64,000 bases of DNA from Cantharellus purpuraceus (lineage: Eukaryota; Basidiomycota; Agaricomycetes; Cantharellales; Hydnaceae), in NCBI GenBank assembly GCA_025174535.1, contig JALBUN010000003.1:558001-622000 (forward strand). Direction: 5' to 3'. This document shows positions 21,271 to 30,783 of this stretch, one piece after another (within the stretch, counting starts at the first letter, position 1; each line of letters starts with the position of its first letter). The notes beneath the pieces are model-generated. The model searched no databases. It saw nothing but the letters and a program-made list of their open reading frames with translations, and had not been told where the DNA came from. The position numbers were made by a program, and so were the translations under genes.

Positions 21271-21914
21271 AATCGCTGGCCTTAAGTCTACAGCTGGAGT
21301 TCACGGATAAAGGCATGAACTCCAGCAGGCACCCGAAAGAAAACTTTTGTATACCCCGCCGAACCGTGGATCCATACGCATCCACATTAAGGGCAAGTTG
21401 CTTCATAGTAAAATAAACTTTCGTCAGATCACCACATGATGATCCAAAAAAGAAGTGAATGCTGTGGCAGTCTTCTCAGAGCTGCAATACGAACCGGACC
21501 AAAAACAGTGGCAAGTCCTGCATACAGGATCCGGCGTGGGAACAAAATCTGATTCATGTGTCTTGCCTTTATGGTAGCTTCATTTTAAGTACGTGAAATA
21601 TAGTCTCTGGGGCCCGAGTAGCGTTCTTGACTTCATACTTGATCCTTGATCCTGCTCAGTGCTGGAGGGTGCTGGTCGGCTGGGAGAAGAAAATCTAGGT
21701 CAGCAATCCACTGGTTCCTTGATTATCAGACAGTTGTGTGATTGCCCTGACGTTCCTGAGCTTCCTCGCCGCTCACATCACTGAAGCCGACCCTCATCAC
21801 ATGATGTGGTTCTATGCAACATTCGAAAAGGCTGGAACAGACCACACGTGCTCCTAGCATACATATAAGAGTATGCCATTCTCATGTTGTTTGGTTAAGA
21901 ACTAGGAGACTACC
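21271..21914. other. Unassigned sequence upstream of the Cys-rich protein gene
   Basis: No coding signal. Holds one 10-bp inverted repeat at about 21293-21324 (ctggagttca/tgaactccag). A TATA-like catacatataagag at about 21858-21871 sits some 45 bases before the ATG and may be the promoter. Confidence 0.4.
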
Positions 21915-22955
21915 ATGTTTCTATTCCACGCCATTACACTGTGCCTTTTGACCCTGGTATATGCAACGTCAACAGCAAAGGTTTTTCGAGTGGATAAACC
22001 ACCCCCAATATATGTCAACAAGAGTCGATCAGCATTCCCAGTATCCCCCAATCTCGACAATCTCTTTCTGGAGACACGAACACCAACATGCCTGTCGAAT
22101 AGTGATGGTGAGTAAATTTCTTTTGCGGATAAGTAGACTAACTCACCTCCGTGCAGTGCCGTGCCCTGGCGGTAATGCCAGTGTATGTTGCCCTGCTACA
22201 TGGACATGCGTGAGATTCTTCGATATTCCATTACCCTCATGGACATAGTCAATTTCACATCACCAGTGCACGGGGAAATGGTGCTGCCAACCTGGTACCA
22301 ATGTGAACTTTACTTACGTTCTTCATGGCGGTCTAAAGAATAACACCGAATTGTATAGTGTTTCCCACAGGTGTTCGAAGGGTGAGCAATACTGTCCTTA
22401 GTTGCTAAGAGCCATCTCATCTCATTGTGTTATCATCATAGCTGCTGTCTAGATGGAGCACAAACTTGTGGTGGAAATAATTGTTGTCTAACCACGTATG
22501 TATAGCTTGTATCCAGTTGATGAGTCCCTGTTGTTTTACAGCGTCTGCTCCCGCATACTAGGCAGGTCTGTTGCGAGGACGGAGGTTGCTGTTCCAGTGG
22601 ACAAACTTGTTGCAGCAGCTTCTGCTGTTTACAAGGCTCCAATTGTTGCGCTCAAGCGAATACTTGCTGCCAAGAAGGTGACACATGCTGTCCAGGCATC
22701 TGTGAGTTTTTTCGGTCATACTTGGTTTACCATCAATCCGACGATTAATTCTCTGGATGACAAGGCTGTCCTTCAGGAAGCCAGTGTGCTGGAAATGGGC
22801 GGTGCAGTTTCTCTTCAGATACCACAATCCCCGGTCCTAGTCCAACTCCTACACCTGTGCCTAGCAGGTCACATGCGCTTAAGGGTGGTGCGAATGTGGG
22901 AGTGCTTGCCTATCCTGTCTTGGTCCTGGTTCTTCTTATAAAGTATTCCATATAG
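21915..22955 (+). CDS. Secreted cysteine-rich protein with CC repeats and GPI-type C-terminus, seven exons
   Basis: My exon model: 21915-22107, 22157-22209, 22267-22302, 22371-22381, 22442-22495, 22562-22701, 22765-22955, giving 225 residues in one frame. The start has a clear signal peptide (MFLFHAITLCLLTLVYATS). The middle is a run of paired cysteines (VCCP, WCCQ, GCCLD, NCCL, VCCED, GCCSS, TCCSS, FCCL, NCCA, TCCQ, TCCP), each pair 5-8 residues apart, as in granulin-like or other disulphide-knotted modules. The C-terminus has a Pro/Ser/Thr stretch and then a hydrophobic tail (VGVLAYPVLVLVLLI), as in GPI-anchor signals. Introns are 49-73 bp with GT-AG ends. The 11-nt fourth exon and the acceptor at 22561 were chosen because they keep the Cys pattern in frame; they are the least certain points. 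Small Cys-rich wall or effector-like proteins of this layout are common in Agaricomycetes; no function is inferred. Confidence 0.7.
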
Positions 22956-23350
22956 TCTTCTCGATGATAGATGGCGTCGACTACATATGTTGTTAACACA
23001 GTTTGCTTGTGCTCCTGTTAGAAGTTGCAACGTTGAAAGATGTATCCGACAATACTAGCCGCATGAGCATTACATCGGAGGATGGTTGAGAAAGTGGAAC
23101 ATATCCGCAACAAATCTTTCTCTCAGTGCATTTTCAACTACTTTCTTTTGATGTATAACCTAATTGGAATGGTCAGGAGTCAATTAGTATCTGGTGAAGC
23201 CGCCAAGATGCATGCTGAATGATGCAGTATCCCATAACACCAGAAAACAATATTCTGTTGACAACTGTCAGCTATATATTTAGTTTTAGCTTCTATCTAT
23301 ATTTCTATGTTTGCACGAGTTACAGTTATCTATAATACTTATACTGTATA
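22956..23350. other. Downstream spacer, nothing recognised
   Basis: AT-rich sequence between the Cys-rich protein gene and repeat unit K1. No ORF, RNA gene or repeat seen. Confidence 0.4.
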
Positions 23351-25033
23351 CTTACTATATAATGAAACGGCCTAGGTGGGTTGTGGGCGTTTTTAGGCGC
23401 CATGCTGACCAATAACTTATCTAACGCTTAGCTAAGCTTACTTAATATTGCATAAGCCAGTCAGGTGACAAGTCGCGCCACGCTGTTCAGTGCGCGCTTG
23501 CGAATCGAAAATTTTCATTCGCTTTCTACCCCCGACCTCCACAAGCTCGCTCGCCGTCCACAATCTCTTGCTGATAGCTGTCGCTCTTCTGGCTCTCGCT
23601 GTCTGTAGCTCTTGCTGTCTGTTGCTGCCTACTAGCTCTTGCTGTTGGCCGCTGTCTACTTGCTCTTGCTGTCTGTTGCTGTCTACTAGCTCTTGCTCTC
23701 TGCTGCTGTCTACTAGCTCTTGCTGTTGGTCGCTGTCTACAATCTGACGCTGCCCGGTATAGTTTAACTTGATGATACTAGCTTCTGCTGTCTACCCGCA
23801 CTCGCGCCCCCCCTAGCCTGTACTCGCGCCCCCTCTAGCTTGCACTCGCGCTCCCTCCAGCCTACACTCGCGCCCGCACCCGCACTGACGCCTCCTCCAG
23901 CCCACACTCGCGTTCACGCCGCACCCGCACTGACGCCCCCTCCAGCCCGCACTCGCGTCCGCACCCGCACTCGCGCCCCCTCCAGCCTGCACTCGCACCC
24001 GCACCCTTCCAGCGCGCACTCGCGTCCGCATCCGCACTCGCGCCCCTCCAGCCCGCACCCACACCCACACCCTTCCAGCGCGCACTCGCGTTCGCATCCG
24101 CACTCGCGCCCGCACACACTCGCGCCGCCTCCAGCCCACACTCGCGTCCGCACCCGCACTGACGCCCCCTCCAGCCCCCACCCGCGTTTGCGCTGCACCT
24201 GCACTCACGCTCCTCCAGCCCCTCCAGCCCACACTCGCGCCTCCCCCGCACTCGCACTCGCGTCCGCACCCACACTGACGTCTCCTCCAGCCCTCACTCG
24301 CGTTCGCGCTGCACCCACACTCGCGTTTGCGTCGCACCCGCACTCGCGCCCCCTCCAGGCCTCACTCGCGACCCCTCCAGCCCACAGTCGCGTCCGCACC
24401 CGCACTCGCGCCTCCCCTCCAGCCCACACTCACGTCCACACCCGCACTGACGCCACCTCCAGCCCGCACTCGCGTCCGACCCACACTCGCACCCCCTCCA
24501 GCCCACACTCGCGTCTGCACTCGCGCCCGCATCCCCTCCAGCCCGCATGGGTGCCCGCTGACATGCACCGTGTTGTCCCCGCCACCCAGTCCGTCCCCCA
24601 CGCCCCGCCAGCATCCACCCCGGCGCAGGTGGCGACGACGCATACGGTGTACCCCCCGACGACAGAGACGACGACGGCCCGGAGGAGGGCGGCACCACTC
24701 TCGCCTGCGCACTCGCACCTGCCGTACTTGTCCCTGCCAACATGTATTTAGTGAAAAAATAGTTTAATTCTTTGTTATCACTTTACTTTTTTGAGCAAAG
24801 AGTTATTCAGAGATTAATGGTATTTAAGTTGACAAACGCTAAGGACAAATGGAAAATAAAAATGACATGAGAGAGATTTGTACCTCCAACCAAACAAAAA
24901 GTACATGCAGCTGACCACTGATCCAAGACACTCAATACAGCTGCCCTGCATCATGCTATATATTATAGTACTGCCAAAGGAATATGTATGGACAGATCAG
25001 AGGAGGGTTTGATGTGGTGTATCTGAGTGCATC
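23351..25033. repeat. GC-rich composite repeat unit K1
   Basis: Direct copy of K2 (25301-27555). Shared left end: ggcctaggNgggttgtgggcg, then the gcgcgcttgc...ttttcattcgctttctaccc block. Next is a 25-30 bp minisatellite of tagctcttgctgtctgttgc type (about 23575-23745), then about 0.8 kb of degenerate cactcgcg(t/c)ccgcacc...ccctccagcc tandem repeats (about 23800-24560), then a SINE-like segment. Shared right end: gtatctgagtgcatc. The long Pro/Arg/His- or Gly-rich frames read here are low-complexity by-products, not genes. Confidence 0.75.
24765..24945 (-). mobile_element. tRNA-derived SINE-like segment in K1
   Basis: Same segment as 27278-27440. On the minus strand it has an A-box-like and a B-box-like (GGTACAAATCTC) element followed by an AT-rich body and an A-run. 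More decayed than the K2 copy. Confidence 0.4.
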
Positions 25034-25110
25034 ACACGTACACATCCAAAATCACACGTACACATCCAAAATCACACGTACATATCCAAAATCACACGTA
25101 CACATCCATG
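25031..25110. repeat. Four exact-length 20-bp tandem repeats
   Basis: Unit ATCACACGTACACATCCAAA at 25031, 25051, 25071 (one change) and 25091 (last bases changed). Lies between K1 and K2. The rest of the interval to 25300 shows nothing recognisable. Confidence 0.9.
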
Positions 25111-26369
25111 GTGACCTCCTGAACCCAATATATGATGTGTGCATATATGCATTTCTAATCCACATGTAAAAGCACTATCTATCCTGTGCGTAAAATTCTA
25201 ATCCATGCATAAAAGCATTTTTTAATGCACTAAAACCATTTCTAATGCATGCCTATAAGATCTACTTGGGTCCTTCCGAAGGAAGGGGTACTCTGCTAGT
25301 CTATAATACAAAAGGCCTAGGAGGGTTGTGGGCGCACGCTTATGTCAGCTTATCTAATCTGCGCCAGCCTCCCGTTCACCTGCTGTCCGGTCATGTGACA
25401 AGTCGCGTGAGGTTGCTGAGTGCGCGCTTGCAAAAATGAAAATTTTCATTCGCTTTCTACCCCCGACCTCCACCAGCTCGCTGTCCACAATCTGTTCTCT
25501 ACTAGCTCTTGCTGTCTTTTGCTGTCTGCTAGCTCTTGCTCCCTGTTGCTGTCTACTAGCTCTTGCTGTCTGTCACTGTCTACTAGCTTCTTGCTCCCTG
25601 TTGGTATACTCTTGCTCTCTGTTGCTGTCTACAATCTGACGCTGCCCGGTATATTTTAACTTGATACTAGCTTTTGTTGTCTGTCGCTGTCTGCAATCTG
25701 ACGCTGTCCAGTTTATTTGACTGCTATAACTAGCTAGCCATCACCCAGCACTCGCGTCCGCGCGCGCACTCGGGCCCCCTCCAGCCCACAGTCGCGTCCG
25801 CACTCGCACTCAGGCCCCCTCTAGCTCGCACTCGCGTCCGCACCCGCACTGACGCCCCCTCCAGCCCTCACTCGCGTTCGCGCTGCACCCGCACTTGCGC
25901 CCCCTCCAGCCTACACTCGCACTCGCGCCCATCCAGCCCACAGTCGCATCCGAACTTGCACTCACGCCCCCTCTAGCTCGCACTCGCGCCCGCACCCGCA
26001 CTCGCGCCCCCTCTAGCCCGTACTCGCGCCCCCTCCAGCCCAAACTTGCGTCCGCACCCGCACTGACGTCCCCTCCAGCCCCCACTCGCGTCCGCACCCG
26101 CACTGACGCCTCCTACAGCCCTCACTCGCATTCGCACTCGCGTCCGCACCCGCACTCGCGCTGCCTCCAGCCCACACTCGCATTCGACTCGCATCCGCAC
26201 CCCCCGCGCCGCCTCCAGCCCGCATTCGCACTGACGCCCCCTCCAGCCCACACTCACGTTCACGCCGCACCCGCACTCGCGCCCCCTCCAGCCCTCACTC
26301 GCGTCCGCACTCGCACCCCACACTCGCGCCCCCTGGCCGTAGGTACTCTATATATCTCCGGCGATTCAG

Positions 26370-26740
26370 AGATCGCGAGTGACGTGCACCGCACGCCGTC
26401 CTTTTTCAACGCCCCTCGCGCCGCACATCAACCTCACCATCGAGTTCGCGCCCACCAAGCGCGGCGGAGGTCCCACCTGCTGGGTGCGCGAGTTCAGCGT
26501 CTGGCGCATCCCCCTGAGAAAGGTACCTGCACCCGCCCCCTTGCACTCGCCGCACTCGCACCCGCCTCCTCCAGCCCATCTGCCACCCAGGGCAGGCCAG
26601 AATCCCACACCACCCATCGCGTCTCTGCATCTCTGACCTCAACATTTGCCGCCCCAACCTGCTCTACGGCACCATCGTAGATGTGGACGAACGTGTCACA
26701 CTTGCCGGATATACCTCCGACTTCACATTCTCCAATTCCC
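26370..26740 (+). pseudogene. Exon-like fragments embedded in K2
   Basis: Two blocks read as ordinary protein, unlike the surrounding array: HINLTIEFAPTKRGGG, CWVREFSVWRIPLRK (about 26421-26521, followed by a GTACCT donor-like site), and CRPNLLYGTIVDVDERVTL, AGYTSDFTFSNS (about 26650-26740). They are absent from K1. I do not recognise the parent gene. They may be exons captured by the repeat, or remains of a gene invaded by the minisatellite. Confidence 0.4.
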
Positions 26741-27277
26741 GCACCCGCCGCACTCGCTCCTGCACAACTCCCGCATCCGCCGCACTTGCCGCCGCACCCA
26801 CCGCACCCAACGCACTTGCCCCCACCGCACCCAACGCACTTGCCCCCTCCGCACCCGCACTGACGCCCCCTCCAGTCCGTACCCGCACGTGCTCCCTCCA
26901 GCCCACACTCGCATCCGACTCGCATCCGCACCCGCCGCGCCGCCTCCAGCCCCACTCGCGTTCACACCCACACTCGCGCCTCTTCCAGCCCACACTCGCA
27001 GACTCGCATCCGCATCCGTCGCGCCCCCTCCAGCTCACACTCGCGTCCTCGCGTCTGACTCGCACTTGCGCCCTCTCCAGCCCTCACTCGCGCCTCCTGC
27101 AGCCCACACTCGCGTCCGCACCCGCACTGTTGTCCGACTCGCGCTCGCACCCCCTCCAGCCCGCATGCGTGCCCGCTGGCGACCGCTCGCGCCTGCGCAT
27201 TAGCGCCCGCATTCGCACTGCTGCACTTGCCCCTGCCCCCGCACGCGCAACACGTATTTGGTAAAATAATTCTTTAG

Positions 27278-27440
27278 TTTTTTTTTTTTTTTAGCAAAGT
27301 GTTATTTAGAGATTTTAATAATATTTAATTAAGTTGACAAACCCTAAGGACAAATGGAAAATAAAAATGACGAGAGATTTGAACCTGCAACAAAACAGAA
27401 AAGATGCATGCAGTTAACCACTGATCCCGGACACAGACAG
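27278..27440 (-). mobile_element. tRNA-derived SINE-like segment in K2
   Basis: On the minus strand: A-box-like GGGATCAGTGGTTAACTGC (27411-27429), B-box GGTTCAAATCTC (27374-27385), an AT-rich body and a run of 15 A (27278-27292). The tRNA part does not fold into a full cloverleaf, so it is a tRNA-derived retroposon or relic rather than a tRNA gene. Confidence 0.5.
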
Positions 27441-27670
27441 ATGCCCAACATCATGCTATATATTATAGGGGTTTGTCTCAAGTACCACCAAAGGAATATG
27501 TATGGACAGATCAGAGGAGGATTGGAAATTTGATGTGGTGTATCTGAGTGCATCTGAAAAAGACGTGCAATAACAACTTCGCACGTCGCCGGACTTCTCC
27601 GGTCACGTGATCATGCGACTGTTGCAGTTTGGTGGGCGTTTAGAATTCAGTCAGGACCTAATTTTCGTAC

Positions 27671-30624
27671 ATGCAAGATCCAGGACGCAAACGAAAATTA
27701 GCCATAACATCCTTCACGTCGATCCGAAAAAGGCTCAAACAATCACTTCACTCCAGTTCTTTCACCAGCCGTACAGTTAGAAACTCAAGCAAACATGCCT
27801 CATCGTTGATTTCTGTCACTGCGGACGATCTTCCATGGAAAGTTGTACCCACGCACGGCGACGTTAGCAGGTTTGGAGACTCAGGCGGCATATTAGGATT
27901 AGAGGAGGTAGAAGGGGTCGAAGTTGTGTATGGGGATGGCGAAGGGGGTAAAGTCGTTGGATTCCGTGTTGGTGACTTACTTGAATGATTCGCACACTTG
28001 CTGATGAAAAGATAGGTCAATGAGGAATTGCATGAGGAAGTTATTGCAGGGGAGAGCTCAAAGGCCGAAGATAGATCCGAAACAGCTGTGCCTTCAGCTT
28101 CAATCGTGATAGACAGCTTAGACAGTGCGTTCAGATACTGTGTCACTGCATTGAGTCACGATTTTTCCTATAGCAGCAACCCTGAGCCCATCCTGGGCCC
28201 GTTATCCCCTTCATGCTGCACTACTTCATTCAATACACAAGCGTGGCTTTGAACTACCCACTGAAATCCAGCAACGCACATTTGACATATTCCTTCAAAG
28301 AGGTGAGTCCGGAGGAAGTGACAACAAAACTGGCGAAGGGGGTCCTATAGATGTTCGGTTGGAGATTAAGGAACGAGATATAATAGGAGTGGCTCAAACA
28401 GCAAGTCTATCTCACCTCATCATTTTTCATGTCTAATGCGACACTCGCTTAGGGTTCCGGTAAAACTCTTGCGTATGGTCTTCCGATACTGCACCACATC
28501 CTGGATTCCCTCTCCTTTTGTGGTTCCAACCCATCATCTGTCAGCATTAAGCTTCCTGTCACTACTCAGCGCCGTCCTCTGCAAGCTCTCATCCTCGCAC
28601 CTACGCGTGAGCTAGCCCTTCAAGTCTCAGAGCATTTGAATGCTTGTCTCGATCATCTGTTCGAGGCCCAGTCGCATGGTCAGAGCGAAGTAGTCGGTGC
28701 AGATGTAAGTAGCATGGACGCACAGAAACGTAAACCACCGCCGCCGGTGTCAGTGGCAGCTATTGTAGGCGGGATGTCAGCTCAAAAGCAACGTCGCCTC
28801 TTATTGCGTGGTGCGGATGTTCTCGTGGCAACCCCTGGCCGATTTTGGGATCTGTGTGGCGAGGTGAATGCCCTAGTTCATCACTTCGACGATGAAATTG
28901 CTTCAGCAAAATACAATCTCTGCTCATGCTTTCTCTTCAGGATCCTTCCCTTGCTTCGCAGTTGCGGTCACTCAGGTTCCTAGTTCTTGATGAGGCAGAC
29001 CGTATGGTTGAGGCGGGCCATTTCCAGGAGCTCGAGCATATCTTGCGTTTGACGGCCAGGCCACCACCTGATATGGACACGTTTGTATTTTCACTTTCCA
29101 AGTCATCCACCTATTTATCTATAATTGTAACAGCGAGGAAGTCGTGCCACGAGGTTCAAGCATAGAAATTGATCCCACCTCACACGACGCTTTGGCCGCC
29201 TCAAAGTCCAATAATTCGTTGCAAACTTTCGTGTATTCTGCCACTATGAGCAAGGAATTGCAGCGAGACTTGAAGAGGAAACGCTGGAAACATTCATACA
29301 AGACCCCGCAAGGAGAGTCTGCTTCTACTTTGGGTGAGATGATTTTAAGGCGGTCTGTTGAGATTCTTGACTTATGGTGCGGTCTCTAGATGATCTTCTC
29401 ATGAAGCTCGATTTTCGAGATTCTGATCCAGTGATAATAGATCTGAGTCCTCAAGGTGGTCGTGTGGAGGGTTTGCAAGAAAGTAAAGTTGAATGCCTGG
29501 CGAACGACAAGGTGAGTTGTAGCTTGTGTGTTTGTAGGACGTCCATTGAGGCTTTCTATTTCAGGATATGTACCTGTACTACTTCCTTCTGCGACACTCA
29601 GGTCGTTCGCTTGTTTTTTTATCCTCAATAGACGGCATCCGTCGTCTTATGCCTCTTCTCGAATTGCTCAAGCTGAATGCATGGCCACTACATTCTGGGT
29701 TACAGCAGAAGCAGCGTCTCAAGAATCTTGATCGGTAATCCCCTTCGCAATTACGTTGCATTGGCCTTGACTCTCGTACGCAGCTTTAAATTGACACCTA
29801 ATTCCATTCTCCTCGCAACGGACGTTGCTGCTCGTGGATTGGATGTTTTTGCTGTGGACCATGTAATTCACTATCAAGTTCCACGGTCCGCAGACGCGTA
29901 TGTACATCGCAATGGGCGAACTGCTCGCGCCATGAAAACAGGTTTTGGACTTGTACTGTGTGCACCTGATGAGAGACGCGTTTTCAAGGGGGTTTTGACG
30001 GCACTTGGGAGAGGTACGTATGCCTTGTGAGCTGACACTGATGATGAAACCATGGGTCTACTTAGACGAAGATGACGTTCCGGAACTGAACGTGGAGCGC
30101 GACATTCTGGATAAAATCAAAGAACGGGTCCAGCTTGCTCGCAAGATTGACAGCGTAGCCCATCGCAGCAAGAAAGAAAACCATGACAAGAATTGGATGC
30201 GGGAGACGGCTGAAGCGATGGAAATTGAACTGGGGTCTGATTTTGAGCGAGTGTCTCCTTTTTGCAGATCCAGGACTCGGACTCATGGTTTTTTGCTAGA
30301 TCTGACACATCGGAAAGTGCCGCCAAAGTGTCCAAGAAGCGATCCCAGGACATACAAGTAACGAGTTTGAAAGCACAATTGAAGCAGAGATTATCTCAGC
30401 CGCTAGTTGCGCGAGGCGTGTCCACCAGATATTTGACTTCAGGAAGCCGCCCTATTGTAAATGATTTGATTGAGGGAGCAGGTGAGCGTTCGTCGCGAGC
30501 TTGGAGACACAGTCATTGATTTGCACTGGCAGGTCATGAGGGGATACTTGGGCTGCAAAAGGTCACTGCAGGAAGTCAGGTAGTGAAAAAGCAGGGCAGA
30601 AGGGAAAGGAAGAGCCAGTTGTAA
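27671..30624 (+). CDS. MAK5: DEAD-box ATP-dependent RNA helicase, MAK5/DDX24 type
   Basis: Nucleolar helicase family needed for 60S ribosomal subunit maturation. Exon model: 27671-27967, 28016-28124, 28174-28400, 28453-28863, 28941-29084, 29138-29333, 29390-29511, 29565-29734, 29784-30013, 30066 to about 30252, about 30276-30481, 30533-30624, about 795 residues. Seen: the family-specific LPWK and [13 protein letters not shown] segments near the N-terminus, Q motif (GFELPTEIQ), Walker A AQTGSGKT, PTRELA, TPGR, DEAD in [17 protein letters not shown] in [26 protein letters not shown] and HRNGRTAR. The MVEAGHF stretch after DEAD is typical of MAK5. The third intron (28401-28452) has a GC-AG donor (gcaagt) inside Walker A. 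Around 30252-30276 the frame must change and only an unusually short intron (about 23 bp) fits; an alternative exon structure there is possible. Ends 159 bp before the next ATG. Confidence 0.85.
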
Positions 30625-30783
30625 TATAGTGTGGGCGTCACACGTGTGAGACGGAAGCAAAACTTTTTCTTGTGCGAGATACAATCGCGAGTTCACGTAG
30701 GCTGTCGCGCACCAGGTAGCATTTTTGTTCCATTACACAGGGCTTAGGCTCTCCTTCAATTCACGTTCAAGAGATCCTTCACG

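Larger units (their letters stand above)
25301..27555. repeat. GC-rich composite repeat unit K2
   Basis: Same layout as K1 but longer, because two exon-like fragments (26370-26740) lie inside its GC-rich array. The left end reads tctataatacaaaaggcc; a Helitron-like TC start is possible but no CTRR-hairpin end was found. Minisatellite of gctcttgctgtctgttgc type at about 25500-25640; GC-rich tandem array about 25745-26340 and 26750-27240. Confidence 0.75.

Noticed and set aside
23813..24751. Long open frames on both strands rich in Pro/Arg/His or Gly/Arg/Cys
   Set aside because: They follow the GC-rich tandem repeat in every frame, with no start context, domain or splice logic. By-products of composition.
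25031..25110. CRISPR-like array
   Set aside because: Four contiguous 20-bp tandem units without spacers in a eukaryotic context; a minisatellite.
27360..27440. tRNA gene on the minus strand
   Set aside because: A and B boxes are present but the acceptor and T stems do not pair. Better explained as a tRNA-derived retroposon.
25301..27555. K2 as a Helitron
   Set aside because: The left end resembles a Helitron start, but no CTRR end with a 3' hairpin was found, and K1's left end is different. Not enough to call.
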